From: Pseudomonas kermanshahensis
GTDB lineage: Bacteria > Pseudomonadota > Gammaproteobacteria > Pseudomonadales > Pseudomonadaceae
DNA: 64,000 bases
Direction: 5' to 3'
Assembly (NCBI RefSeq): GCF_014269205.2
Contig: NZ_JABWRY020000001.1
Span: 1,612,001-1,676,000, forward strand
Each line of letters begins with the position of its first letter. Within the stretch, counting starts at the first letter, position 1. The translations under genes were made by a program, and so were the position numbers. The notes beneath the pieces were generated by a model. That model was not told the origin of the DNA. It saw nothing but the letters and a program-made list of their open reading frames with translations, and made no database searches. Shown here piece by piece: positions 18,657-27,430 of this stretch.

Positions 18657-20159
18657 TTACAGCCAGTAAGTCACCGCCCACCAGCCCAGCCCACCCATGA
18701 CCACGGTATAGGGCAACGCCATCCACACCATGCGCCCGTACGACAGGCGGATCAGCGGTGCAATCGCCGAGGTCAGCAGGAACAGGAACGCCGCTTGCCC
18801 ATTCGGCGTTGCCACGCTCGGCAAGTTGGTGCCGGTATTGATCGCCACCGCCAGCGTCTCGAAATGCTCGCGGCTCATGCCACCGTTCATGAAGGCCTGC
18901 TTGACCTCGGTAATGTAGATAGTGGCGACGAACACGTTGTCGCTGATCGCCGACAGCAAACCGTTGGCCAGGTACAGCATGCCCGGTTGTTGTTCGGCGG
19001 GCAGCGCCAGTACCCAGGCGATCAGCGGGCTGAACAACTGCTGCTGATGGATCACCGCGACCACGGCGAAGAACACCACCAACAGCGCGGTGAACGGCAT
19101 GGCATCCTGGAAGGCGCGGCCCAGGCGGTGTTCGTCGGTGATGCCGGTGAACGCAGTGATCAACACGATTACCAGCAGGCCGATCAGGCCCACTTCGGCA
19201 ATGTGCAGGCCCAGGCAGATGATCAGGATCAGCGCGGCGCTGCCTTGTACCCACAGCGCGGCGCGCTGTGCCGGCGTACGGGCGGCGTCATCTTCGGCGG
19301 CGTAGGCAGCCAGCACCTGGCGCACGCGTTCAGGCATCAGTGTGCCGTAGCCGAACAGGCGTAGTTTTTCCAGCGCTACGCAGGTCAACAGCCCGGCGCC
19401 GAGCACCGGCAACGACACCGGGGCGACCTTGAGGAAGAAGTCGGCGAAGTGCCAGCCCATTTCATGGCCTATCAGCAGGTTTTGCGGTTCGCCCACCAGC
19501 GTGCACACGCCGCCCAATGCAGTGCCCACCGCACCGTGCATCAACAGGCTGCGCAGGAAGGCGCGGAACTGGTCGAGGTCTTCACGGTGCAGTTGCGGGA
19601 TCTGCTGGTCGCTGTCGAGCGCGCTTTCTTCACGCGGGTTGGCACCCGAAGCAACGCGGTGAAAGACCGCGTAGAAGCCCACGGCAGCGCTGATGATCAC
19701 CGCCGTGACTGTCAGCGCATCGAGAAAGGCCGAGAGGAACGCTGACAGCACGCAGAACAGCAGCGACAGGGCCGCCTTCGAGCGCACACCGAGCAAGATC
19801 CGCGAGAACAGGAACAGCAGCAGCTCTTTCATGAAGTGAATGCCGGCGACCATGAACATCAGCAGCAGGATCACCGGGAAGTTGTGCAGCAGCTCTTCGT
19901 ACAGGGCCTGTGGGGTGGTCATCTCGAGCAGCAGTGCTTCGACCAGCAACAAGCCGCCAGGCATCAACGGGTAGCACTTGAGCGCCATGCCCAGGGTGAA
20001 GATGAATTCGATCACCAGCACCCAGCCCGCCGTGACCGGGCCCGCAGTCAGCAACAGCAAGGGGTTGAGCACCAGGAACAGGCCGATGACAGCCTTATAC
20101 CAAAGCGGTGACTGGCCCAGGAAGTTGTGGGCGAGCGCACCGGGCAGGGAGCGGGGCAT
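18657..20159 (-). CDS. nhaB: Na+/H+ antiporter NhaB
   Basis: 500 residues, full length. Starts [27 protein letters not shown] and has many hydrophobic segments plus [23 protein letters not shown] and [15 protein letters not shown], both diagnostic of NhaB. It exchanges internal Na+ for external protons in the inner membrane. A divergent 150-base gap separates it from the enoyl-CoA hydratase-like gene. Confidence 0.95.
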   Translation of the reverse strand: MPRSLPGALAHNFLGQSPLWYKAVIGLFLVLNPLLLLTAGPVTAGWVLVIEFIFTLGMALKCYPLMPGGLLLVEALLLEMTTPQALYEELLHNFPVILLLMFMVAGIHFMKELLLFLFSRILLGVRSKAALSLLFCVLSAFLSAFLDALTVTAVIISAAVGFYAVFHRVASGANPREESALDSDQQIPQLHREDLDQFRAFLRSLLMHGAVGTALGGVCTLVGEPQNLLIGHEMGWHFADFFLKVAPVSLPVLGAGLLTCVALEKLRLFGYGTLMPERVRQVLAAYAAEDDAARTPAQRAALWVQGSAALILIICLGLHIAEVGLIGLLVIVLITAFTGITDEHRLGRAFQDAMPFTALLVVFFAVVAVIHQQQLFSPLIAWVLALPAEQQPGMLYLANGLLSAISDNVFVATIYITEVKQAFMNGGMSREHFETLAVAINTGTNLPSVATPNGQAAFLFLLTSAIAPLIRLSYGRMVWMALPYTVVMGGLGWWAVTYWL

Positions 20160-20309
20160 GAATATGTATCCTTATGATTCAGCGATGGCGCACGGTGCCG
20201 GATCGAGCCGACTTAGGCAAGATTTGCCGTCCTGCTTTTGGCACAAGTGCGGCCTCCTGGCTGGGTTAACATCCTGCGTCATGACCCTTTCCCAGCAGGA
20301 GTGCCGCCC

Positions 20310-21122
20310 GTGACCGAGTACAGCGCGTTCAAGGTTGAACTGACTGATAGCATCGCCCACGTCCAGATCAACCGCCCCGAGAAAGTCAACGCGATGAACG
20401 CTGCCTTCTGGGAGGAGATCATCGACATCTTCCAGTGGGTCGACGACACCGATGCGGTGCGCGCCGTCGTCATTAGCGGTGCGGGCAAGCATTTCTCTGC
20501 CGGCATCGACCTGATGATGCTGGCCTCGCTGGCCGGCCAGTTGGGCAAGGACGTTGGCCGTAATGCGCGCTTGTTGCGCAGCACCATCCTGCGCCTGCAG
20601 GCGTCGTTCAATGCCGTCGACAAATGCCGCAAGCCGGTGCTGGCGGCAGTCCAGGGCTACTGCATTGGGGGCGCCATCGACCTCATCTCGGCGTGCGACA
20701 TGCGCTACTGCAGCCAAGATGCGCAGTTCTCGATCAAGGAAATCGACATGGGCATGGCCGCCGATGTCGGCACGCTGCAACGTTTGCCACGTATCATTGG
20801 CGACGGCATCATGCGCGAGCTGGCATTCACCGGGCGCAACGTCGAGGCCGATGAGGCGCTGCGCATCGGCCTGGTCAACCGGGTCTATGATGATCAGGCC
20901 GCGCTGCTTGACGGGGTCTTTGCCATCGCCCGTGAGATTGCCGCAAAATCGCCGATCGCCGTGGCCGGCACCAAGGAAATGCTCAGCTACATGCGTGACC
21001 ATCGCATTGACGATGGCCTTGAATACATCGCCACCTGGAACGCCGCGATGCTGCAGTCTGAAGACCTGCGCGTGGCCGTGGCGGCGCACATGAGCAAACA
21101 GAAACCGACGTTCGCCGACTGA
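20310..21122 (+). CDS. Enoyl-CoA hydratase/isomerase family, dienoyl-CoA isomerase-like
   Basis: 270 residues from a GTG at 20310, with AGGAG about 9 bases upstream; an upstream ATG at 20238 would add a non-homologous leader. Crotonase signature: oxyanion-hole [15 protein letters not shown] and [21 protein letters not shown], then [21 protein letters not shown] carrying the acidic residues found in delta3,5-delta2,4-dienoyl-CoA isomerases. It probably shifts double bonds in unsaturated fatty acyl-CoA during beta-oxidation. nudC follows 34 bases later on the same strand. Confidence 0.85.
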   Translation: MTEYSAFKVELTDSIAHVQINRPEKVNAMNAAFWEEIIDIFQWVDDTDAVRAVVISGAGKHFSAGIDLMMLASLAGQLGKDVGRNARLLRSTILRLQASFNAVDKCRKPVLAAVQGYCIGGAIDLISACDMRYCSQDAQFSIKEIDMGMAADVGTLQRLPRIIGDGIMRELAFTGRNVEADEALRIGLVNRVYDDQAALLDGVFAIAREIAAKSPIAVAGTKEMLSYMRDHRIDDGLEYIATWNAAMLQSEDLRVAVAAHMSKQKPTFAD

Positions 21123-21156
21123 CTGGGTCGGGGGGCGCGCAGCAAGGAACCCCGAC

Positions 21157-21987
21157 ATGTCAGCACGCTGGACTACCGCAGTACTCGACCCGCAGATCAC
21201 CGGGGGCTTGGCCGTCGCCCGCAGCCCGGAAGGGTTCCTGGTGGACGACAACGGCGCGCTGTTCCCCCGCGAATGGCTCAAGCGCCAGGACCTGGACGTG
21301 CTGTGCGAGCATGGCATCGGTCACTTCGATGGCGAGCCGGTGTTCCTGCTTGCACTGCGCGGCGCCACCGACCTGCCAGGTTGCAGCTGGCGTGGCCTGC
21401 GCGCGTTCATGCTCGAAGGCGACTTCGACCTGTACAAGGTGCTGGGTTATGCCGCGCAGATTGGTACCTGGGCCCGCGAGCACCGTTTTTGCGGTAGCTG
21501 CGGTCAGGCGATGACGCAAATCCGTTGGGAGCGGGCGATGTACTGCCAGCCCTGCGACCTGCGCAGCTACCCGCGCATTTCGCCGAGCATGATCGTGCTG
21601 GTCACCCGCGGTGACGAGATTCTGCTGGCGCGCTCGCCGCGTTTCGTCACCGGTGTCTACAGCACCTTGGCGGGTTTTGCCGAGCCCGGCGAGTCGGCCG
21701 AGGATTGCCTGGTGCGCGAAGTGCGTGAAGAGGTAGCGGTCGAGGTGCAGAACATCCGTTACGTCGGCAGCCAGTGCTGGCCGTTCCCGCATTCGATGAT
21801 GCTGGGGTTCCATGCCGAGTACGCGGGCGGCGAGATCGTCATGCAGCCCGACGAGATCGAGGATGCCCAGTGGTTCAGCGTGCATGACCTGCCGCCGCTG
21901 CCGGCCGGGCGTTCCATCGCCCGGTACCTGATCGATTTGTACGTGGCTGAACGCTTAGGCCTGCCCGAACCAGTGCTGCCACGCTAG
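21157..21987 (+). CDS. nudC: NADH pyrophosphatase / NAD-RNA decapping Nudix enzyme
   Basis: 276 residues. A zinc ribbon (FCGSCG...YCQPC) near residue 112 precedes a Nudix box G-x5-E-x7-REVREE, then the NudC-specific motif, here SQCWPFPHS rather than SQPWPFPxS. The Gly in the box tail is Ala (REVREEVAV). The enzyme splits NAD(H) to NMN(H) and AMP and can remove NAD caps from RNA. AAGGAAC lies before the ATG. The last 33 bases overlap the convergent TSUP gene. Confidence 0.93.
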   Translation: MSARWTTAVLDPQITGGLAVARSPEGFLVDDNGALFPREWLKRQDLDVLCEHGIGHFDGEPVFLLALRGATDLPGCSWRGLRAFMLEGDFDLYKVLGYAAQIGTWAREHRFCGSCGQAMTQIRWERAMYCQPCDLRSYPRISPSMIVLVTRGDEILLARSPRFVTGVYSTLAGFAEPGESAEDCLVREVREEVAVEVQNIRYVGSQCWPFPHSMMLGFHAEYAGGEIVMQPDEIEDAQWFSVHDLPPLPAGRSIARYLIDLYVAERLGLPEPVLPR

Positions 21988-22734
21988 GCGCACGGTAAGC
22001 GCCAGCACCACGGTGATGAAGACCGGGCGGATGAACTTGCTGCCGCCGCTGATCGCCGTGCGTGCGCCGAAGAACGCACCCACCATCACCGACAGGCCCA
22101 TGCACAGGCCGACGACATAATCCACCTGCCCGGAAATGATGAACACCGTCAGCGCCGCGATGTTGCTGACGAAGTTCATGCTGCGCGCCACACCGCTGGC
22201 GCGCACCAGGTCGATCGGGTACAGCAGCAGGGTGCTCACGGTCCAGAACGCACCAGTGCCGGGGCCCGCTACGCCATCGTAGAAGCCCAGCGTGAAGCCT
22301 TGGGGGGCCTGCCATTTCTTCTTGATCGGTGCGTCGGCATCCAGCGGCGCCTTGGGCGTGCCGCCGAACAGCAGGTAGACGCCGCAGGCGAAGACCACGA
22401 CCGGGAGCATCTTGTTCAGCCATTCGGCGGGCAGGTAGTGGGCGATCACCGCACCCAGCGAGGCGCCTACCAGGGTAGCGAACAACGCCGGGCGCCACTG
22501 CGCGGGGTGGAACAGTTTGCGCTTGTAGTAAGTGAAGCCGGCCGTGGCCGAGCCGAAGGTAGAGCTGAGCTTGTTGGTGCCCAGCACCAGGTGTGGCGGC
22601 ATGCCGGCGGTGAGCAGGGCCGGGGTGGTGAGCAGGCCGCCGCCGCCGGCGATGGCGTCGATGAAGCCGGCGACGAAGGCGACCAGGGCCAGGATGAGTA
22701 GGGTGAGGGGTTCTACGGTGAGTTCGAAGGGCAT
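21955..22734 (-). CDS. TSUP-family permease (TauE/SafE)
   Basis: 259 residues from the ATG at 22734; a GTG at 22794 with AGGA upstream could extend it by 20 residues. Starts [41 protein letters not shown], the glycine-rich TSUP signature, with about eight membrane spans and the repeat-half motif [15 protein letters not shown]. These are inner-membrane carriers for sulfite, sulfonates or other organic anions; the substrate is not decidable. Tail-to-tail overlap with nudC. Confidence 0.9.
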   Translation of the reverse strand: MPFELTVEPLTLLILALVAFVAGFIDAIAGGGGLLTTPALLTAGMPPHLVLGTNKLSSTFGSATAGFTYYKRKLFHPAQWRPALFATLVGASLGAVIAHYLPAEWLNKMLPVVVFACGVYLLFGGTPKAPLDADAPIKKKWQAPQGFTLGFYDGVAGPGTGAFWTVSTLLLYPIDLVRASGVARSMNFVSNIAALTVFIISGQVDYVVGLCMGLSVMVGAFFGARTAISGGSKFIRPVFITVVLALTVRLAWQHWFGQA

Positions 22735-22827
22735 TGGTTTTTTGTGCACACAGGAAGGCAAGGGCGCGGCAAACAGCCGCGCTAGAAGTGCCACATGTTA
22801 GTCCTGGCGGCTGTATGTTGCCAATGC

Positions 22828-22920
22828 GGGCCCTTTCGCGGGCAAGCCCGCTCCCACAGGTTTTCACTGGTTCGAAGGCAGTGAAAGTCGTGTGGGAGCG
22901 GGCTTGCCCGCGAAAAGGCC
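22828..22920. repeat. REP pair
   Basis: Facing units with core CTTTCGCGGGCAAGCCCGCT and inverse. The spacer itself holds TTTCACTG/CAGTGAAA, so the whole 93 bases can fold into one cruciform. It lies downstream of the alpha/beta hydrolase gene (22937-23767, minus strand), in the gap before the TSUP gene. Confidence 0.9.
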
Positions 22921-22936
22921 GCTACAGGGGGTTACA

Positions 22937-23767
22937 TCAACTCCGTATAAACGCCAGCAAATCCGCATTGATCACATCGGCATGGGTGGTCGGCATGCCG
23001 TGCGGATACCCTTTGTAGGTCTTCAACGTGCCATTAGGCAGCAACTTGGCCGACAACGGGCCCGCGTTCTCGTAAGGCACGATCTGGTCATCGTCACCGT
23101 GCATGACCAGCACCGGCTGGGTGATGCGCTTGAGGTCCTCGGTGAAGTCAGTCTGCGAAAACGCCACGATGCCGTCGTAGTGCGCCTTGGCACTGCCGAT
23201 CATGCCTTGGCGCCACCAGTTGCCGATGATGCCTTCCGACGGTTTGGCCCCGGGCCGGTTATAACCGTAGAAAGGCCCCGTGGGCACGTCGCGGTAGAAC
23301 TGCGCCCGGTTACTCGCGACCTGGGCCTGGAAGCCGTCGAAGACCGACTTGGGCAGGCCGCCTGGGTTGGACGGTGTCTGCACCATCAGCGGTGGCACTG
23401 CAGCAATCAGTACCGCCTTGGCCACCTTGTCGCCGGGGTAGCGTGCCATGTAGCGCACCACTTCGCCGCCCCCCGTGGAATGGCCGACATGCACCGCACC
23501 CTGGATGCCCAGGTGGTCGACCACGGCGGCTACGTCATCGGCGTAGTGGTCCATGTCATGGCCATCCCACACCTGGCTAGAGCGCCCGTGGCCGCGGCGG
23601 TCGTGGGCGACCACGCGAAAGCCTTGGGCCAGGAAGAACAGCAACTGGGCATCCCAGTCATCGGCACTGAGCGGCCAGCCGTGGTGGAAGTGAATGACCG
23701 GCGCATCGCGCGGGCCCCAGTCTTTGTAGAAGATCTGAACGCCATCCTTCGTGGTTACGTAGCTCAT
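22937..23767 (-). CDS. Alpha/beta hydrolase, non-haem chloroperoxidase/arylesterase type
   Basis: 276 residues from the ATG at 23767 (GAGGAGA upstream). Typical core: HFHHGWPLSADDWDAQ oxyanion loop, DRRGHGRS, nucleophile elbow GHSTGGGE, acid in MHGDDDQIVP and His in KGYPHGMPTTH. Members cleave small esters or perhydrolyse carboxylic acids without cofactor; the natural substrate is unknown. It stands alone between two REP regions. Confidence 0.9.
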   Translation of the reverse strand: MSYVTTKDGVQIFYKDWGPRDAPVIHFHHGWPLSADDWDAQLLFFLAQGFRVVAHDRRGHGRSSQVWDGHDMDHYADDVAAVVDHLGIQGAVHVGHSTGGGEVVRYMARYPGDKVAKAVLIAAVPPLMVQTPSNPGGLPKSVFDGFQAQVASNRAQFYRDVPTGPFYGYNRPGAKPSEGIIGNWWRQGMIGSAKAHYDGIVAFSQTDFTEDLKRITQPVLVMHGDDDQIVPYENAGPLSAKLLPNGTLKTYKGYPHGMPTTHADVINADLLAFIRS

Positions 23768-23800
23768 GGTCGCGTCTCCTCTATGCAGGGGATTGCCAAG

Positions 23801-24060
23801 TGAGCTATTGAGAATAGGAGAGATTTCTGAGTTGTCAGTACTGGCCTCTTCGCGGGGCAAGCCCGCTCCCACAGGAATACCACCGTCTCTAACCGGGTAG
23901 TAAACCTGTGGGGGTGAGCTATTGAGAGTAGGAGAGATTTCTGTGTTGTCAGTACTGGCCTTTTCGCGGTGCAAGCCCGCTCCCACAGGTATATCACCGT
24001 CTTTAACCTGGTAGTAAACCTGTGGGAGCGGGCTCGCCCCGCGAAAGGGCCGGCACCGGC
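23801..24060. repeat. Tandemly duplicated REP segment (114-base period) plus REP pair
   Basis: TGAGCTATTGAGA starts at 23801 and again at 23915. The two 114-base copies are about 90% alike and each contains one REP unit and the same tail (CACCGTCT...GGTAGTAAACCTGTGGG). Only the second copy is completed by the facing REP (about 24018-24048). It looks like a segmental duplication inside a REP pair. It fills the 303-base gap between the hydrolase and the glutamine synthetase-like gene; no gene is seen there. Confidence 0.85.
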
Positions 24061-24070
24061 AATCGAGCCA

Positions 24071-25423
24071 TTACAGGAACCAGCGGTACTCCCTGGCGCT
24101 GACTTCTTGCATGAATGCCAAGTGGTCTTGCCGCTTGTTCTCGCAATACACCATCACGAATTCTTCCCCCAGCCCCTCATTCACTGCGGGGTGGCTGCGC
24201 ATCGCGGGGACTGCGCTGAGCATGTCCTTGGGGAAGTCGATGCCGCTGCCGCGGTCTTCGTTCAGCGGTGTGATCGGCTCCTGCGCCGCATCCAGGCCAT
24301 GCTCCATCCCGCACAGGATCGCCGCCAGCACCAGGTACGGGTTGGCATCCGCGCCAGCCAGACGATGCTCGATGCGCAAATTGCGTACATCGGACTCGGG
24401 AATGCGTATGCACGCATCGCGGTCTTCATAGCCCCAGCTCGCACGGCTGGCGGCGTTGACCATGGCGCCGTAGCGACGGAACGCATTGTGGTTGGCTGCA
24501 AAGATCGGCATGCAGTGCGGCAGGACCGCCAGGCAGCCCGCCACCGCATGGCGCAGCGGGCGTTGCCCATCGGCAGCCAGCAGGTTGTTGCCGTCGTTGT
24601 CGTACAGGCTGACGTGTACATGCATGCCGCTACCAGGGGCGTGCAGGTAGGGTTTGCTCATGAACGAAGCACGCAGCCCGTGCTTGAGCGCCACGCCACG
24701 GGTGCTGCGGCAGAACAGGGCAGCCCAGTCGGCGGCGCGCAGGCCGTCGTCGCAGTGGCCGAAATTGATCTCGAACTGGCCCGGCCCCAGTTCGGCCGTG
24801 ATGACATTGGCATCCACCCCTTGGGCATTGGCCGTTTCGACCATGTCGCGCAGCACGTCGCTGAAGCGCGACAGGCGCTCGATGTGCATGTTGGGCTGAT
24901 CGTCCGGGTCATCGCTGAACGGGTCGCGGGGGAACTGCGGCAGCCCTTCCTTCAGTGCCCGTTCGAACAGGTAAAACTCCAGCTCGAACGCCACCACCGG
25001 GCGAATGCCACGCCGCGCCAGGCGTTGCAGTACGCGGGCGAGCACTTCCCGGGGCTCGAACTCGATGGGCGCGGCGGTGCCGTCGGAGCTGATCAACATC
25101 TGCCCCAGCGGCTCGCGCTCCCAGGTGACTGGCTTGAGGGTGCCGGGGATCAGGCGCCGCACGGCATCCGGGTCGCCGTCGCTGAAACAGTAGTCACCAA
25201 TCGGGAACAGCCCGCCCTGTACCCCTAGCAACACGCAGTTCTGCGGCAGTTTCAGCGGGCTGCCGGCGGCGACCTTTTCCAGCATGTCGACGGGGTAGCG
25301 CTTGCCGTAGAAATGCCCGGGGATGTCCAGGCTCAGCAGGTCGACTTGGCGTACTTCGGGGTAGCGGGCACGGAAGGCGCGTACTTCACTGAGCAGATCG
25401 GGAAAACCTGTTGTGATGGTCAT
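24071..25423 (-). CDS. Glutamine synthetase-like gamma-glutamylpolyamine synthetase
   Basis: 450 residues. GS catalytic domain with VAFELEFYLFE (metal Glu), ITAELGPGQFEINFGHCDD, GSGMHVHVSLYD and a late RIEHRLAGADANPYLVLAAIL. The GlnA adenylylation loop is absent and the N-terminus is the PuuA/IpuC type, so it probably ligates glutamate to an amine such as putrescine. It follows the XRE-cupin regulator by 9 bases and an FAD amine oxidase beyond, matching puu-type operons (oxidase acting on gamma-glutamyl amine). Exact amine unknown. Confidence 0.85.
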   Translation of the reverse strand: MTITTGFPDLLSEVRAFRARYPEVRQVDLLSLDIPGHFYGKRYPVDMLEKVAAGSPLKLPQNCVLLGVQGGLFPIGDYCFSDGDPDAVRRLIPGTLKPVTWEREPLGQMLISSDGTAAPIEFEPREVLARVLQRLARRGIRPVVAFELEFYLFERALKEGLPQFPRDPFSDDPDDQPNMHIERLSRFSDVLRDMVETANAQGVDANVITAELGPGQFEINFGHCDDGLRAADWAALFCRSTRGVALKHGLRASFMSKPYLHAPGSGMHVHVSLYDNDGNNLLAADGQRPLRHAVAGCLAVLPHCMPIFAANHNAFRRYGAMVNAASRASWGYEDRDACIRIPESDVRNLRIEHRLAGADANPYLVLAAILCGMEHGLDAAQEPITPLNEDRGSGIDFPKDMLSAVPAMRSHPAVNEGLGEEFVMVYCENKRQDHLAFMQEVSAREYRWFL

Positions 25424-25432
25424 GCTGTGCTC

Positions 25433-25984
25433 TCATCGGAAGACCCAGAGAACCCGGGTCGTCTGGTCGGTCAGGTTGGCGTAGCGGAACTGGCTGTGCG
25501 GCGGCAGCTGAAAGCTGTCGTTGCGCCGGAGCGTGACGGCCTCGGCGTGGCCATCGCGCCACAGCGTCAGCTCACCTTCCAGGACGAAACCGCCTTGCTC
25601 GGAACTGTCGTTCAGGTGCCCCTCGCCACTGCTGGCGCCGGGCGCCAAGTGGCTTTCGAGCATGGAAAAGCCGCCATTCAAGGTAGGCGACACCAGCACA
25701 TCGCTGATGCCTTCGGCGTAGTAAATGGTGCGCCGCTCACCTGGTCGGGTAACCCAGTCCAGCGGCCGGGGTTGGCCGGCCTGGTAGAAGTAGGTGGTCG
25801 GTACGTGCAGCGCTTCGCTGATTGCGGTCAGGTCGGCCACGGTCGGCCGTGACAAGCCGCGCTCGACCTGTGACAGAAACCCCAGTGAGCGCTTGACCTT
25901 ACCGGCCAACTCGTCGAGCGTCAGCCCGCGGTGCTTGCGCAGGTCGCGAATCAGCAGCGCCAGTGTTTGAACTTCATCAGACAT
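25433..25984 (-). CDS. XRE-family regulator with C-terminal cupin domain (PuuR-like)
   Basis: 183 residues. N-terminal HTH: LALLIRDLRKHRGLTLDELAGKVKRSLGFLSQVERGLSRP. The C-terminal cupin has HLAPGASSGEGHLNDSSEQGGFVLEGELTLW, as in PuuR and related polyamine or amino-acid sensors. It overlaps the oxidase gene upstream by 8 bases and precedes the ligase by 9, so it is an in-operon, probably autoregulating repressor. The triple ATGAAAAT half-sites upstream of the operon are candidate binding sites. Confidence 0.9.
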   Translation of the reverse strand: MSDEVQTLALLIRDLRKHRGLTLDELAGKVKRSLGFLSQVERGLSRPTVADLTAISEALHVPTTYFYQAGQPRPLDWVTRPGERRTIYYAEGISDVLVSPTLNGGFSMLESHLAPGASSGEGHLNDSSEQGGFVLEGELTLWRDGHAEAVTLRRNDSFQLPPHSQFRYANLTDQTTRVLWVFR

Positions 25985-27266
25985 GGTCGCGCAACCTGTA
26001 CCAGGCTTTGGCTGCGGCTTCCAGCGGTGCGGCCATCAAGTCGCCGCCTGGGAAGCGGCCGTTATCGATACCTTGGTACAGCGCCAGCAGGTCGTCGTTG
26101 CCAAGGATCGCATCGCTGACCGCCCGCGCCCCGGCCAGGGTCGGCAGCACGCCGTGGCCCGAGAAGCCTTGTAACCAATAGCGCTCGCCGTCCCGGCCGA
26201 TGTCGGGGGTGCGCTGGATGCTGCAGTCGATGTGGCCGCCCCAGGCATAGTCGATGGCCACGCCGGCCAACTGCGGGAACACCCGTTCAAGGTAAGGGCG
26301 GGTGGCGCTGGCCACATCCTTGGGGATGCCGCCCAGGTAGGTGCAGCCGCCGCCAAACAGCAGGCGGTTGTCGGGGGTAAGGCGGAAATAGTCGGGTACG
26401 AACTGGTTGTCGATCACGCAGCTGTTGCGCGGCAACAATGACTTGGCGAAGTCGGCTTCCAGAGGCGCGGTGGCGACCTGGTAGGAGCCGACGGGCAGCA
26501 AGCGGCGCGACAGGTCCGGGTCGAGGCGGTCGATGTACGCGTTGCAGGCCAATACCAGAATTTGGCTGTGTACCTCGCCATGCTCAGTGCGGGTCACATA
26601 ACCGTTGCCAGTCTGCTGGTAGCCGAGCACCTGGCTTTGCTCGAAAATATGGCCACCGGCTGCTTCGATATTGCTGGCAAGGCCTTGGGCGAGCTTGAGG
26701 GGGTTGAGGTGGGCGCCTTTGGCGTCATACAGCGCGGCTTGGTAGCGTGGGCTGTCGATCCACTGGGGTAGCTCGTCGCGCCCTATCAGGCGCAGGGCGT
26801 CATAGCCCCATTTGGTTTCGGCGTCGTGCAGGGCTTCTTCAAGCATTTTTACGCGGCGCGGCAGCACGGCTGTCCACAAGCTGCCAAGCCGGTAGTCGAT
26901 ATCGAAGCCATGGCGCTGTGGCAGCTCACGCATTTCATCGGCCGCCCAGCACATGCTGTCCCACAAGCGCCGGGTGCGTTCTACGCCAAGGGCCTTCTCC
27001 AGCGGTGGCATGTCGCACGACCAGCCCAGCAACGCTTGGCCGCCGTTGCGCCCGGAAGCGGCCCACGCCACACGGCTTGCTTCCAGCAGCGTGACACGCT
27101 TGCCGGCCATGGTCAGTCTCAGGGCGGTGTGCAGGCCGCTGAAACCTGCGCCGACGATGAGGATGTCGGTGTCGTGGCGGCCTTGCAGGGTGGGGCGCAG
27201 GGGAATGCGGGTGGGGTAGGTCTGGGCGTAATAGCTGGCGATGTGTTGCGCGGATTGCTTGAACAT
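25977..27266 (-). CDS. FAD-dependent amine oxidase (gamma-glutamylputrescine oxidase-like, DAO family)
   Basis: 429 residues. N-terminal HIASYYAQTYPTRIPLRPTLQG leads to the FAD-binding DILIVGAGFSGLHTALRLTMAGK; later SGRNGGQALLGWS is typical of PuuB/OrdL oxidases, and the C-terminus has WGGHIDCSIQRTPDIGRDGERYWLQGFSGHGVLPTLAGA. It would oxidise the gamma-glutamyl amine made by the GS-like enzyme, giving an aldehyde, NH3 and H2O2. First gene of the three-gene operon; GAGG precedes the ATG. Confidence 0.88.
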   Translation of the reverse strand: MFKQSAQHIASYYAQTYPTRIPLRPTLQGRHDTDILIVGAGFSGLHTALRLTMAGKRVTLLEASRVAWAASGRNGGQALLGWSCDMPPLEKALGVERTRRLWDSMCWAADEMRELPQRHGFDIDYRLGSLWTAVLPRRVKMLEEALHDAETKWGYDALRLIGRDELPQWIDSPRYQAALYDAKGAHLNPLKLAQGLASNIEAAGGHIFEQSQVLGYQQTGNGYVTRTEHGEVHSQILVLACNAYIDRLDPDLSRRLLPVGSYQVATAPLEADFAKSLLPRNSCVIDNQFVPDYFRLTPDNRLLFGGGCTYLGGIPKDVASATRPYLERVFPQLAGVAIDYAWGGHIDCSIQRTPDIGRDGERYWLQGFSGHGVLPTLAGARAVSDAILGNDDLLALYQGIDNGRFPGGDLMAAPLEAAAKAWYRLRDHV

Positions 27267-27277
27267 GCCGGTGCCTC

Positions 27278-27309
27278 ATGAAAATTATTGTGATTATTTT
27301 CATGAAAAT
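27278..27309. promoter_or_regulatory. Three ATGAAAAT half-sites upstream of the amine oxidase operon
   Basis: ATGAAAAT (27278-27285), its inverse ATTTTCAT (27296-27303) and a third ATGAAAAT (27302-27309) lie 12-43 bases upstream of the oxidase start in locally AT-rich DNA. The first two form a perfect 8-base inverted repeat. The position overlaps the likely promoter, so a repressor site for the operon's XRE-cupin protein is the natural reading. Confidence 0.55.
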
Positions 27310-27386
27310 TTAGCAGGTAAATTTCACGGCGCCAGTGCGTTGGTCGGGTTTTATGGTTTACCTGTGTTTTGGTGGTGCCTGTGCTG

Positions 27387-27416
27387 GTCCTTTCGCGGGC
27401 AAGCCCGCTCCTACAG
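27387..27416. repeat. Single REP unit
   Basis: One unpaired unit with core TTTCGCGGGCAAGCCCGCTC, between topB's end and the amine operon promoter. Confidence 0.8.
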
Positions 27417-27430
27417 ATACACCTCAGGCT

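Noticed and set aside
23801..24060. CRISPR-like array
   Set aside because: Only two diverged 114-base copies made of REP sequence; no short regular repeats with unique spacers and no cas genes anywhere in the window.
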